DNA from: an uncultured bacterium
GTDB lineage: Bacteria > Cyanobacteriota > Vampirovibrionia > Gastranaerophilales > Gastranaerophilaceae
Length of the DNA stretch: 56,352 nt
Assembly: GCA_902797985.1 (NCBI GenBank)
Contig: CADBUZ010000015.1
Span: 1 to 56,352 of the forward strand
Reading direction: 5' to 3'
The translations under genes were made by a program, and so were the position numbers. The notes beneath the pieces were generated by a model, which ran no database searches, was not told where the DNA came from, and saw nothing but the letters and a program-made list of their open reading frames with translations. This document shows positions 1 to 10,910 of this stretch, in pieces (position 1 is the first letter of the stretch; the number at the start of each line of letters is the position of its first letter).

Positions 1-3000
1 TGTTTTTGCCAATTCGCCTGTTGCGTTAAATGTTCCTGTATTTGATATTGCACCCTGCAAATCATTTACCGAACTTGTTAACGTTCCGCTGTTTGTTACG
101 TCACCTGTTATTGTACCTGAATTTGTCAAAGTGCCTGCGTTATCTATTGTTGCTGTAATTGTTGAACCTGTTAAATTTGTTAGTGAGCTGTCTGCATTCA
201 GTATATTGATAGCACTTTGAGTAATTACTCCGTTTTCTTGGAAAGTTACAGTACCTGTTTTTGTTGTATCTGTAGCATCACCTATATTGATTACACCTGT
301 TGAGCCTGAAATAGTTTTAATACTGTCTGTTCCGTATAAATTCAAGGTCGCATTGTTTACTATATCCCGTGTATTACCTTCAAACACTACGTTTGTAAGG
401 TTGATTGTTCCGTTGTTTGTTAGTGCTGTTGTGAAGGTATTGAACGAAGATACATTATTTACGTTCAGAGTTTGACCGTTTGCGACTGTTATACCTTCTG
501 CTTTTGCACCTTCGGCATCGCCTAATCTGCCTGTTATCTTATTATTACCGCCGTTGATTGTTAAGGTTGCATTATCTGTTTCCATAGCACCCAAGTTAAG
601 AAGTACTTTTTCTTCGGTGGTCATTGTATATGTTCTGTCTGCACCTGATGATTTTACGGCTGTGTACAAGTTTCCGTAGTCGAAGGTTATCAAACCTGCG
701 TTTTCTCCGCTTGATGTATAAACCAGTTTATACACCTTATTATCAGCACCATTTACTGTTCCTGCGTTTGTAAAGTCGAACAATCCTGCAATTTTTCCTG
801 CACCGCCGTCTGTTATTCTGATTGATAAGTTCTTTACATCCTGTGTAGGGTCGTTAAGTATTACTATATTATTAATTGATAATTTGTTTTCACCTGTGTA
901 AGTTGTTGTACCTGTGAAGTAATCAACAGAACCTGTACCTGACAAATCCATGTTTATCTTCATTCCCACCCCTGATGTTGCCAAATCAACAACTCCTAAT
1001 GCGATTGGGTTATCTATTACTCCGTTTTGTGTATTCAATGTACCGCCTTGAGCTGTTAATCCGCCTAATGCCAGTGAACCGTCATTTGTTACGCTGACTT
1101 CGCCTGATTTCAGAACCATTGTGTTATCTGAAATAGCGTAGTTATCAACAATCAGGTTTCCTGATACATTTGTATAACCGACTCCTGTTATATTACCCTG
1201 TGTTGTTCCGCCTGTAAGGTTCAAGTTACCTGCGTTTGAAATATCACCTTTCAGGTTTGATGCGTTGCCTTCTAATGTTGCTTCTGCTGCTGTTATTGCT
1301 ATTGTTGAAGCAGTTATATCTTTACCCTCGGTTACTGTCAATTTACCGCTGTTTACTTTCACTGTATTTTGAGTGATATTATCGTTTGCGGTTAATGTTC
1401 CTTCTGCGTTCAATATACCGGTTGGAGTTGACGCATCTGTTATTGAACCAAGGTTATTTGTTCCTTTTACGGTTAATGTACCTTTGTTTGATATACCTGC
1501 GGTATTTGTTAAAGTTGTATTTACCGTTACACTACCTGTGTTTGTCAAAACTGCATCTGTTTGCAACGTACCTTGAGTTATTGAACCTGTGTTAGAAGTT
1601 GCACCGCTGATTATAGTTTTACCTACTCCTGTTATTGTATTAGCATTTGCTCCGCCTGTGAAGGTCAAGCTGTCTGCGTTTACGATATTTGCTGTTAGGT
1701 TACTTGCATTCGCTGTTACTGAACCTGATACTATGCTCAAAGTTGCCTGAGTTACTGTACCTTTAAACTCGGTTGAACCACCGTTTACGGCTATTGTACC
1801 TGTTGTTCCTGTTATTTTTCCATTAAATTCATTTGTACCTGTCAATACAACCGAACCTGTATTATTGATATCTGCCGTTGTATTATCTTCAAATACTACT
1901 CCGTTTATATTCAGAGTTCCAGCATTAGTAAGAGCGGTTGTAAATCCGTTATACGAAGATACATTATTTACGTTCAGAGTTTGACCGTTTGCGACTGTTA
2001 TACCTGCGTGGTTGTCACCGTTAATTGCTTTTGTTTCACCCTCAATTGTAAGGGTTGCATTTTCCCCTTCCATTGCACCTAAATCACGATTAACGTTCTC
2101 GCCGCCTGTCGGAATTGAATATTCTCTTGTTGCAGCCGTATCGTGAACTGCTGTGTAAAGATCACCCAGAGCAAACTCAAGATATGCTTTGTTATCTTCA
2201 CCCACTTCTATTGAAAGATTATATGTTTTGTTATCAACTACATAGCTTGTTACACTTGTTGTAATAGCATTGGCAAGGATTGGATTTGTACCTGTAAGGG
2301 CAATTTTCTTGCCATAAAGCGCTGTGTTTGAACCTAACCAATTAATATTGTTAATATTAATATCATTACTATTAGTTGTGATATTCGTAACTGTGAGAAT
2401 ATCAGCAGAGCCTAATCCTGTGAGCGACATATCCAATGACCAATTCATATCAGAATTGAGTGTTGCTGAACTAAGGTTAGTTGCAGATGTTGTACCGTTT
2501 TGGGTACTGAGGTGACCACCGTCAGCAGTCAAACCTGCAATATTGACGAAAGTTCCGTTATTTAATATCAGAGTGCCTGATTTCAGGTTGACATGGCTTC
2601 CTGATATATTAGCATTAGCTGTCACATTATCTTTTATGTTTATTGAACCGGCAGTACCTGATATTGCAGATGTCAGAATCCCGCCTGTCAATTCTATTGT
2701 TCCGCCTGTCATATGTAAACCGCCAGCAATACCTGAAGCACTTGTATTGAAGGTACCTGCAGTCAGATTTATCTGTTGAGATATTGTTTTTTCGTCAGTT
2801 AAAGATACTGTGCCTGCTGAATTGATTTTAACAGAACCATCCTCACCTGAAACAGATGAATTAATTGTTCCGCCCGTGATTTCAAGACCGTTATCTATAT
2901 TATTAATAACTCCGCTTGTTGTAGTCAGATTATTTGATACAATGAGTTTTCCGTCAGTTACGGTAACTGATTTTTGCTGAACGTTTGCAATTGTTGTTGT

Positions 3001-6000
3001 TCCGTCTTTTATTTCGATTGTACCGTTTGCGGTTGTGGCAGAATCGTTAACTTTTTGCAGAGTATTAGTTCCGCTAAACTCTAAAACCCCGCTGTTATCA
3101 ATATCTGATGTTGTGTTACCAGAGAAGTTTGTATTTTCAATTATAACCGTACCGTCAGATTTATTCTTAATGGCACTATCGGTAAATCCGCTCCATTCAT
3201 CAACATCACGCACTTCTAAAGTTTGTTCCTGTCCATCACCTAGAACAACACCTGTATGATTATTTCCGCCATGAATAAAGTTTGTATCTTCCTGATTATT
3301 ACCATTAATAACAAGTTTTGCACCGATTAAAGTTCCGAGGTTTGCTTCAACTGTTTCACCACCTACAGGCAAGAAATATCCTTTTACTGCTGTCGGACCT
3401 TCATCCTTGACAATAGTTGAAGCAAGTGTAGCAGTATTATCAAGAGTAAATATCAAAATACCTTTATCAGCATCAACTAATGGATCAAAATCAGCATAAT
3501 TAATAGTATATGAACCTGTAACAGAGCCTGCTCTGGTTACATGAGCCACAATATCATCAGAGAGTTTATACACTCCGCTAAATCGGCTGTCTTCAGTTAA
3601 AATAACATTTGCAGTAGTGCTTGCGGCATCTGTCATTATATATATTGAGTTAATAATAATATTATTACCATTAGTTGTAACCGCTTCAGCACCTGCTGTC
3701 GGAACAACAATTTTATCAGTGCTCAAGTGTGCCAAATCAACATCTATACCGATATTCATATCTGCACTTAGAGTAAGAGCATCGAAACTCTGAACCCCGA
3801 CACTTCCGTTTTTAAGGTCCATTGTAGAATTTCCACTTGTTAAATTAACATGAGAGAACGCGTCATTAGCTCCGACATTAAGAGTAGTATTGCTCAAAGT
3901 CAATTTTGTATCAGAAACAGATGCCTGATTTCCGAGATTAACTGTTCCTGCACCAAAAGTAACGGTTGAAGTTTCTGTACCTTTGATTTCGCCGTTAAAT
4001 GTAACATTTGCATCAACAGGTTCAGCACTTATTGCACCTGTTATACTCAGAGTGGAGCTATCGCCCATAAGGTGAACATCATCATCTATTCTTGTTGTAC
4101 CTTCAACATTCATATTACCCGCCGTATAGATACCCTCTCCGTTATCGTGAAGATATGAATCATAAACACGTATGGTTGCATTTGTTGATGTCCCCGAAAC
4201 AAGTTGTGATGAGTTTTTGATTTCAACATTCTTTAATGTTAAAACTGTCGGTCTGTCAAGTTCAAACCCCTTATAATGTTCGGTTTCGTTAAAATCAATT
4301 ATTGAATGATTTACAGGATCAGCACCCTGAACTGTAAAATAACCGCCTTCTGTTACACCAAGGTCCGTTGAAACATTGAAGACATCATTTTCTGTTGTCG
4401 TAACAAACGATCTAGTGTATAAATTAACCTGATTGACTGCCGCCAGAGTATCCATAGAACCTATCTGAACTTTATCCTGCAGAGCAGAATGAATCAGTAT
4501 ATGCAAAGTATCATTTGTTGTAGTTGTTGTTTGAAGGTCAGCCTGCCCCAGAATTTTGGTTCTGACAGCGTAAATTGCAATATCTTCGTGCCAGTTGGTA
4601 ACAGGTGCAATTTCTTCAATCTCTTGTCTTGTATCATCCTGCAATACATAAAGAACATCAAAATCACCTTCTTTGTCAAAACCTTTTGCAAGTTGAAGGT
4701 TACCCGTAGGAGAATGAAGAATCTGAACGGTTGCTTCCATACCCGCGGTCATAGCCTGAACATCATTTATAAAGTTAAGAGCTTTAAGGGTTATCAAACC
4801 TGATGTTCCGCTTGAACTTGATATAGTAAAGTTATCAATCGTTGATGCAGGAAGATTATCTGTTCTGAAGTTTATATCAAGAAAATACTTCGTATCTGCA
4901 TCTGATTGGAGTGATGAGAATGTATATGAGTGGATAACTCCGTCTGTTGTATTGATTTTTGTATCCTGAATGTCAACTATACCATTTTCAATATCGTCAT
5001 ACAAATAAAGTGTACCGGTGTTATCACCACTGATATTTACATAATACTTATCACTTGTACCTCTTACACGGTCATACATATACATCTCACCGTTATTCAG
5101 CTGCTGAAGATTAAGGGTTGAATTTTTATTCTCCATCCATATACCGGTGGAAACATTTTGTCTTTTATTTCCTCTGAAAACTGTCTTTTTCCCTTCGCCA
5201 TCAGCACTGATAGTAAGAGTATTGGTTTTTGCCCATATACCGCCGGCTACTGCTTTATCTGTCACGCCATTATCTAAAATTTGTGAGTTTTTAATCAGAC
5301 CTATGTATGACTTATTATTGTTACCCTTATCATCAATTCTTATACCACCATGTTGGTTGCTGGAAACAATTACATTCTCAATCAACTGGGCAGATGAGGC
5401 TGTCCCACCATTATTAGAAAATTGGATTCCGAATATAGTTTTTGATAAATTACCATACGTACCTGTAAATGTTGAATTTCTGATGGTTGTAGCTGATGCC
5501 CCGAAGAAACTCAGGCCTGCTCCCAAAGAATTTTCTATTGTCATATTATCAATTAAATCAATCGTAGCATTACTTTCATTACCAAATATATTATCAGCTG
5601 ATACTGAACCTGATATTGTCATATTTCTTATAGTACCTATATGTCCTGTATTGAATATCGCACTACCCACTTTAGAAGTAGTCTCTCTTATGACAACATT
5701 TTCCATTGTAGTAATCGTGCCGGAGTTATATATTGCCCCACCTGACTCCGATGCAGTAGAAAAACCTCCGCCGGTAATAGTAACACCCGACATACTTGAA
5801 ATATTCGCTGTATTATATACAGCTCTACCAGTATTGTCAGTAAAGGATGAGTTTGTTATTGTCACATTGGCTGAACCGCCTGTATTATATATTAACCCAT
5901 TTGAGGTTGAGACGTTATCAGCAAAATTTGAATTTGTAATATTCAGAGTACCTGAATTATTCAGAACGGAACCATCCCCGCCCGACATATTCTTCCACGC

Positions 6001-9000
6001 ACCAACATTATTAACATTCAATGTCTGACCGCTTTTAACAATTATCCCCGAATAATGACTAACACCATCATAACCGTTTATATCAAAACCGCCGCCGTTA
6101 ATGGTGAGAGTTGAACCTGAACCCGCCATAGTGCCTAAATCACACCAGAGAATTTCTTCAGCTAACATATTATAATTACGTTCTGACGCCTCTGAATGAA
6201 CTGCGTAATACAGATTTTCTCCTGCAAATTTCAAATTACCCGTAGCAGCAGAATATGTTACCAGATAACTTTTAGTCAAACCTTCAACAGAAATTGCAGA
6301 GTCTGCAAGTCCAAAGTGTGATTTCAAGTCACCCTCTGCAACATTTACTTCTACTGCAGAATCATCCGGACTGTCTGCCAGAACGTTTATACTGTTTATA
6401 ATAAATTTATAAGTTCCTGAAGTAAAGGATGTGGCAGAAAATTTATCGGCAAGTTTATTTACCAAATCTACATCAATTTTCAGATATAAATCCGACTTGA
6501 GAGTGACTGTGCCAAATGACTGCACCTCAGGTTCAATATACCCGTTTTGCAAATCTATGCTCCCGTGATTTGTATCATTTTGCAAAGTATTAATATTAAA
6601 ACGACCAACATTATTAGAATTGTCTGACTGACTAACACTGCCTAATTTAACATCCGCATTATTATAAAGATAAACCTTATTCCCGCTGACGGTATTGTTA
6701 AATATATATTTCCCGCCTTTTACTGTTGAATCATTATTAATCTCAATCTTACCTGTACCATCACCTTCAATTGAACCGTCAAAGGTAATTGTATGTTGTT
6801 TTGTAACAGATTCTTCTGTATAGGACTGAGCATTAAGTTTTAAAGTCCCACCATTATTATATACATCGTTATATGCTGAACCTGCTTTGTTATCAGTAAA
6901 CAAAATATCCCCAAATGTATCTGCATATAAAGCAATAACTGCACTTCCACTATCAAGATAAATCGCACCGCCTTTACCACCTGCAACATTATCTGTAAAG
7001 TTAGCAGAAATTCTGTTTATTTTACCTTTTGTATATACTGCAGCACCGTTGCCGGTTGCTGAATTGTTTATAAAATTACCGTATATACCGCTAATGACAG
7101 AAGTATTATGATCAACAGCGACAGCACCGCCATTACCGGAAGTCGCCTGATTACCGATAAAATCACTGTAAACAGTACCTATCTCTGAACCTGAGTTTTG
7201 TGTATATATTGCGCCGCCTTTTTGAGCCCAGTTACCTATAAAGTCCCCCGTAACAGAACCGATAAACCCGCCGTCAACACGGACAGCCCCACCGCCATCA
7301 CCACCATAGGCAAAATTGCCGATAAAGTCACCGATTACAGTTCCTAACCGACCGTTCATATCAATTGCGCCGCCGCCTTTGCTGGCTCTGTTCCCGATAA
7401 AATCACCAAGAACAATTTCCATTCTGGAATCAGAATTTTTATTAGAAATTACACCGCCCCAGCCATCGCCGCCATCAGTACCTGCTCTGTTTCCGATGAA
7501 TTTACCCTGAATTAATCCAACAGTACCGCTGACATTTCTAATCACCCCGCCTGATTTTACTGCATAATTACCGATAAAATCACCGATTAATGCTTTAACC
7601 GTGCCACCGGTGTTGTTCAACATAACACCGCCCTGACTACCTGTATTTTTTATAAATGTGCCTGAAATAAAACCTAATTTTCCGGAAGAATCATTATAAA
7701 TAGCACCACCGTCGTTTGATGTGGTATTTCCAATAAAATCAGCATTGATGTTATAATTTGCAGTAGTATTGTTATAAACAGAAGATCCCTTACTACCGTT
7801 AGACATTTTATAAAAATACAAATTAGTAATATAGTTATCTGACATGGTAATTCTGCTAGTTTGCCTTGTGTAGTCAGCAGGAGTTGTATAATCATATTTA
7901 TAATATCTTGTTTCTGTCGTTGTACCGTTATACGGAAGGTTAAATCGAACCATACCGCTTGCGCTTATAAGATTATTTCCGTTCATAACAGGTTTAATCT
8001 CACTTGCATGAGGAATATAAGTATCAGGATCCCATGTATAAGTACCCGCAGTCGTCGAATCAGACTTTGTCCAGACAGTTGTATCAATTGCCCTCATTAA
8101 GTCCGTACGCAATACAACATTGTAATACTTGTTTGTTGTACCGTCAGTCTGATAGTAGTTATAACCGTCAGAAGGATCATCAATAAGTTCGTTATACCAA
8201 ACGGATTTTGGAAGGAAGATAGTAGTATATGTATAGTACCTTCCGCCTTTTTCAAATATATAGTTATCTTCTGATGTTACCTCTTTAATCGCCGTAGAGC
8301 CTGTTGCCGCAAGGTCAATAATCGCATTGGATAATTCGTCAGTAGATTCTTTTGAAGCGAAATAATATACATTACCATTAATGATTACAATATAAGGATG
8401 ATCATCACCCCTATGTTCATAATCCACAAGATCAGAACTGCTGTATGTAGCATGCTGCCCGATTCCGAGGTTAAGATAATCTCTGCTGTTTTTATAAACC
8501 TTGTCTAAAGTACCGCCGTTCGGGTTAAATTCTTCGGCATTGAATATCAAATTCCCGCTGAAATAATCATAATCTAATGTACGAACATTATAAGTAACCC
8601 CCTCAGCCATTGTAATATTATCCAAAATATCACGGGTAAGACTGAAAGCAAACCTGAAGGAATTTCTTGAAAGATTAACTATCATCTGCCCATCACCCGA
8701 ACCTGACATCAGATTCAGCCCGCCTACTAAAATATCACCTGTCACAGCAGTTGTTGATAAAGCATCAAATCTGTCTGCCGTTCCCGCAACCAAATCAACA
8801 TCAAGCATGTGGTTAACGGAAGCCCCTTGTATTACGTGTCCGAATTGATGAACATCAATATAATCGTTTCTCAAATCAAGAATAACAGTTGCTGCCTGAG
8901 GACTAAGTCCCGAATCAGTTATTGGACGGAACCCCGCAAGATTTAGCTTGCCGTACGTAGTAGTACCGTCTTCCTGCACAACTTTACCAAGCCTTATTAT

Positions 9001-9819
9001 TGCACCATTGTGCATTTCTAATATCTGATTATTAATCCCATTATTAAATACATATTCTCCGCCTTTGTTTTCTGCGTCATTATTGAGAACCAAAGTACCT
9101 GTTCCGTCACCGTCAATGCTGCCGTTAAAGGTAATCTTCTGACCTGCCTTTGCATTGAGATTAATCGTACCCTTTGCCGGATCAGAAGTTGTATTTACAT
9201 TATAAACATCACTATATGTAACGTCAGAGCCGTTTACTGTACTGTTATTGGAAAATAGAACATTATTATCAACAGCATTTACAGTAATAACACCGCCGTT
9301 GTTATAAATCGCAGCGCCATAAACCGTATTCGCACCTGAAGCAGTGAAAGAGTTATTTGTGAATGTACCCGTAAGGCTTCCGATAACACCGGTCGAATCG
9401 TTATAAATCAATCCCGAAGATCCTGATGCTAAATTAAGCTTATTCCCCGTAACTGTTGCTATAATCTGATTGATAGTCCCTGCGTTGTTGATAAACTGAC
9501 CAATGAGATTGGAGTCATTGTGTCCGCTAAATTCACCCTCTATGAGATCAACAGTATCTCCGCTAGGAACCACCTGACGCTCTATTGCTGCAAAACCCGT
9601 AGGCTGACCTTTAAGTAATGAAACCATTTTCGGGGTAATATTTTTAAGAGTAATAAAGTTTTCTTTAAATACGGAAGTCTTTGCAAGTACGGCAACCCCA
9701 ACAAATAAACAACAGAACAATGCCAGCATTTTTGCTAAATGTCCGCCGAATACCGGATTATTTAATTTTTTATTAGCTTTGTAGCTATCTAAACTCTGCC
9801 TTGAGCCGCCACTTCTCAT
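1..9819 (-). CDS. Giant autotransporter-like beta-helix surface protein (C-terminus outside window)
   Basis: The frame is open from an ATG at 9819 to the left edge, 3273 codons. I read about half of the lines codon by codon and found no stop. AAAGGA at 9828-9833 is a good ribosome binding site. Residues 1-30 are basic and polar, and residues 31-46 form a hydrophobic segment ending VLAK, an extended signal sequence. The rest is Thr/Asn/Gly/Ser-rich with motifs such as TNSGTIT and NNAGT, typical of beta-helical passenger domains. Residues about 700-950 repeat FIGN followed by GGAI or GGAV, the motif pair of chlamydial Pmp proteins. A GQTLNVNNV-type motif recurs near residues 1263, 2205, 2613 and 3116. 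A motif like IDVDL followed by a D recurs near residues 333, 1117, 2025, 2462 and 2957. It is probably exported and displayed at the cell surface by type V secretion, but the beta-barrel that would prove this lies beyond the edge. Ligand unknown. Confidence 0.9.
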   Translation of the reverse strand, partial: MRSGGSRQSLDSYKANKKLNNPVFGGHLAKMLALFCCLFVGVAVLAKTSVFKENFITLKNITPKMVSLLKGQPTGFAAIERQVVPSGDTVDLIEGEFSGHNDSNLIGQFINNAGTINQIIATVTGNKLNLASGSSGLIYNDSTGVIGSLTGTFTNNSFTASGANTVYGAAIYNNGGVITVNAVDNNVLFSNNSTVNGSDVTYSDVYNVNTTSDPAKGTINLNAKAGQKITFNGSIDGDGTGTLVLNNDAENKGGEYVFNNGINNQILEMHNGAIIRLGKVVQEDGTTTYGKLNLAGFRPITDSGLSPQAATVILDLRNDYIDVHQFGHVIQGASVNHMLDVDLVAGTADRFDALSTTAVTGDILVGGLNLMSGSGDGQMIVNLSRNSFRFAFSLTRDILDNITMAEGVTYNVRTLDYDYFSGNLIFNAEEFNPNGGTLDKVYKNSRDYLNLGIGQHATYSSSDLVDYEHRGDDHPYIVIINGNVYYFASKESTDELSNAIIDLAATGSTAIKEVTSEDNYIFEKGGRYYTYTTIFLPKSVWYNELIDDPSDGYNYYQTDGTTNKYYNVVLRTDLMRAIDTTVWTKSDSTTAGTYTWDPDTYIPHASEIKPVMNGNNLISASGMVRFNLPYNGTTTETRYYKYDYTTPADYTRQTSRITMSDNYITNLYFYKMSNGSKGSSVYNNTTANYNINADFIGNTTSNDGGAIYNDSSGKLGFISGTFIKNTGSQGGVMLNNTGGTVKALIGDFIGNYAVKSGGVIRNVSGTVGLIQGKFIGNRAGTDGGDGWGGVISNKNSDSRMEIVLGDFIGNRASKGGGAIDMNGRLGTVIGDFIGNFAYGGDGGGAVRVDGGFIGSVTGDFIGNWAQKGGAIYTQNSGSEIGTVYSDFIGNQATSGNGGAVAVDHNTSVISGIYGNFINNSATGNGAAVYTKGKINRISANFTDNVAGGKGGAIYLDSGSAVIALYADTFGDILFTDNKAGSAYNDVYNNGGTLKLNAQSYTEESVTKQHTITFDGSIEGDGTGKIEINNDSTVKGGKYIFNNTVSGNKVYLYNNADVKLGSVSQSDNSNNVGRFNINTLQNDTNHGSIDLQNGYIEPEVQSFGTVTLKSDLYLKIDVDLVNKLADKFSATSFTSGTYKFIINSINVLADSPDDSAVEVNVAEGDLKSHFGLADSAISVEGLTKSYLVTYSAATGNLKFAGENLYYAVHSEASERNYNMLAEEILWCDLGTMAGSGSTLTINGGGFDINGYDGVSHYSGIIVKSGQTLNVNNVGAWKNMSGGDGSVLNNSGTLNITNSNFADNVSTSNGLIYNTGGSANVTITNSSFTDNTGRAVYNTANISSMSGVTITGGGFSTASESGGAIYNSGTITTMENVVIRETTSKVGSAIFNTGHIGTIRNMTISGSVSADNIFGNESNATIDLIDNMTIENSLGAGLSFFGASATTIRNSTFTGTYGNLSKTIFGIQFSNNGGTASSAQLIENVIVSSNQHGGIRIDDKGNNNKSYIGLIKNSQILDNGVTDKAVAGGIWAKTNTLTISADGEGKKTVFRGNKRQNVSTGIWMENKNSTLNLQQLNNGEMYMYDRVRGTSDKYYVNISGDNTGTLYLYDDIENGIVDIQDTKINTTDGVIHSYTFSSLQSDADTKYFLDINFRTDNLPASTIDNFTISSSSGTSGLITLKALNFINDVQAMTAGMEATVQILHSPTGNLQLAKGFDKEGDFDVLYVLQDDTRQEIEEIAPVTNWHEDIAIYAVRTKILGQADLQTTTTTNDTLHILIHSALQDKVQIGSMDTLAAVNQVNLYTRSFVTTTENDVFNVSTDLGVTEGGYFTVQGADPVNHSIIDFNETEHYKGFELDRPTVLTLKNVEIKNSSQLVSGTSTNATIRVYDSYLHDNGEGIYTAGNMNVEGTTRIDDDVHLMGDSSTLSITGAISAEPVDANVTFNGEIKGTETSTVTFGAGTVNLGNQASVSDTKLTLSNTTLNVGANDAFSHVNLTSGNSTMDLKNGSVGVQSFDALTLSADMNIGIDVDLAHLSTDKIVVPTAGAEAVTTNGNNIIINSIYIMTDAASTTANVILTEDSRFSGVYKLSDDIVAHVTRAGSVTGSYTINYADFDPLVDADKGILIFTLDNTATLASTIVKDEGPTAVKGYFLPVGGETVEANLGTLIGAKLVINGNNQEDTNFIHGGNNHTGVVLGDGQEQTLEVRDVDEWSGFTDSAIKNKSDGTVIIENTNFSGNTTSDIDNSGVLEFSGTNTLQKVNDSATTANGTIEIKDGTTTIANVQQKSVTVTDGKLIVSNNLTTTSGVINNIDNGLEITGGTINSSVSGEDGSVKINSAGTVSLTDEKTISQQINLTAGTFNTSASGIAGGLHMTGGTIELTGGILTSAISGTAGSINIKDNVTANANISGSHVNLKSGTLILNNGTFVNIAGLTADGGHLSTQNGTTSATNLSSATLNSDMNWSLDMSLTGLGSADILTVTNITTNSNDININNINWLGSNTALYGKKIALTGTNPILANAITTSVTSYVVDNKTYNLSIEVGEDNKAYLEFALGDLYTAVHDTAATREYSIPTGGENVNRDLGAMEGENATLTIEGETKAINGDNHAGITVANGQTLNVNNVSSYNGFTTALTNAGTLNINGVVFEDNTTADINNTGSVVLTGTNEFNGKITGTTGTIAVNGGSTEFKGTVTQATLSIVSGSVTANASNLTANIVNADSLTFTGGANANTITGVGKTIISGATSNTGSITQGTLQTDAVLTNTGSVTVNTTLTNTAGISNKGTLTVKGTNNLGSITDASTPTGILNAEGTLTANDNITQNTVKVNSGKLTVTEGKDITASTIAITAAEATLEGNASNLKGDISNAGNLNLTGGTTQGNITGVGYTNVSGNLIVDNYAISDNTMVLKSGEVSVTNDGSLALGGLTAQGGTLNTQNGVIDNPIALGVVDLATSGVGMKINMDLSGTGSVDYFTGTTTYTGENKLSINNIVILNDPTQDVKNLSIRITDGGAGKIAGLFDFTNAGTVNGADNKVYKLVYTSSGENAGLITFDYGNLYTAVKSSGADRTYTMTTEEKVLLNLGAMETDNATLTINGGNNKITGRLGDAEGAKAEGITVANGQTLNVNNVSSFNTFTTALTNNGTINLTNVVFEGNTRDIVNNATLNLYGTDSIKTISGSTGVINIGDATDTTKTGTVTFQENGVITQSAINILNADSSLTNLTGSTITATIDNAGTLTNSGTITGDVTNSGTLTSSVNDLQGAISNTGTFNATGELAKT

Positions 9820-10210
9820 AACTAAGTTCCTTTGGTTTCATTAGTACTTAAGTGTGCATTGCATACTCTTCTGTATTAATGTCAATAAACATAACTCACT
9901 GACAAAAAACGAAATTCTTTCTCTTGTAATAAATTTAAATTGTAGTCTTGAATCTCACGTCTGAAATTCGCAAAATATTGATTTTCATACTTAAATTGCC
10001 TATATTGATATTATACAATTAATGCAGCATTTGTTGTTATAAATATTAAGGAATATTACACAAAATTTGTATAATTATTGCAACCGAGAGAAGCTTTATT
10101 TGAACGGGTATCAGACCTATAGTTATTTTGAAATTTTTACAAAAATATTTAAAATTTGACACATGAGTATATAATTTTTAAATCCAATAAAAATTTAACA
10201 AATTTTCAGA
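9820..10210. other. Intergenic region upstream of the giant gene
   Basis: This stretch of 391 bp has no credible coding region. It must hold the promoter of the giant minus-strand gene, and a TTGACA on the minus strand lies near 9880, but I could not match it with a well-spaced -10 box. The half next to the HlyIII gene is very AT-rich. I see no clear hairpin terminator for HlyIII. Confidence 0.5.
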
Positions 10211-10846
10211 CTAATGTGAAACAGATTTCAGGATTTCCATGATGCACAAATAATGGGAAACAGCGCCGGCTATTACAAATATGTGCCAAATACAGTGCAT
10301 AAATTTCTTTTTGTAAAGATAAAATACGCATCCGCCTGAATAAAAAAGTCCGCCCAAAAGCAACAACCACACCGAATAATGACTTGCATTATTCCATATA
10401 GCGTACACTAAAAACAAAGAAAGCCATCCCATTACAAGATATAATCCGGTAGAAAGATACTTGAATTTTAACGTCAGACATGAATAAACAATCCCTGTAA
10501 TAGCTAAATACCAGGTCATTGCAAGCAGCGCAACAGAGAGCGGAAAATCAACAGTCAAAAGTAATATCGGAGTATACGTTCCTGCTATCAGCATGAAAAT
10601 TGCACTGTGGTCAATTTTTCTGAATACTTTTTTTGCAGTTTCATTAACCATGGCATGATACAAAGTTGATGACTGAAACAAAACAAATAACATAGATCCA
10701 AAAATCGCAGTAGAAGACGCTTCTAACGGATTATGCGATGCTACTGCAAGCATTACAATTGCATATATTGAAAACAGTGCCCCTATTGAATGCGTAAACG
10801 CATTTAAAAATTCTTCCAATGCTGTGTATTTAACTTCTGTACTCAT
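10211..10846 (-). CDS. HlyIII/PAQR family membrane protein
   Basis: A 211-residue protein of the hemolysin III / PAQR (YqfA-like) family with about seven hydrophobic segments. The family histidine signatures are visible: HSIGALFSI near residue 19, SSTLYH near 59, KIDHSAIF with AGTYTP near 80, and HCIWHIFV with SHYLC near 190. In related proteins these residues form a membrane-embedded zinc site that suggests hydrolase activity. The name hemolysin is historical and its cellular role is unsettled. A ribosome binding site (AAAGAGGG) precedes the ATG. It stands alone between the giant gene and a FliR relic, and no operon partner is evident. Confidence 0.9.
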   Translation of the reverse strand: MSTEVKYTALEEFLNAFTHSIGALFSIYAIVMLAVASHNPLEASSTAIFGSMLFVLFQSSTLYHAMVNETAKKVFRKIDHSAIFMLIAGTYTPILLLTVDFPLSVALLAMTWYLAITGIVYSCLTLKFKYLSTGLYLVMGWLSLFLVYAIWNNASHYSVWLLLLGGLFYSGGCVFYLYKKKFMHCIWHIFVIAGAVSHYLCIMEILKSVSH

Positions 10847-10910
10847 AATAATCCCTCTTTTTTGGACATTATATTAAGAGTTATATGCATTGTCAAATAA
10901 TCACAACAAA

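Noticed and set aside
5147..6028. A 293-codon plus-strand frame inside the giant gene
   Set aside because: It is antisense to a 9.8-kb open frame with repeated beta-helix motifs, has a Pro/Leu/Ile-rich composition typical of an antisense shadow, and has no ribosome binding site.
7674..8186. Short frames on both strands in the giant gene
   Set aside because: All overlap the continuous minus-strand frame and have no independent start signals.
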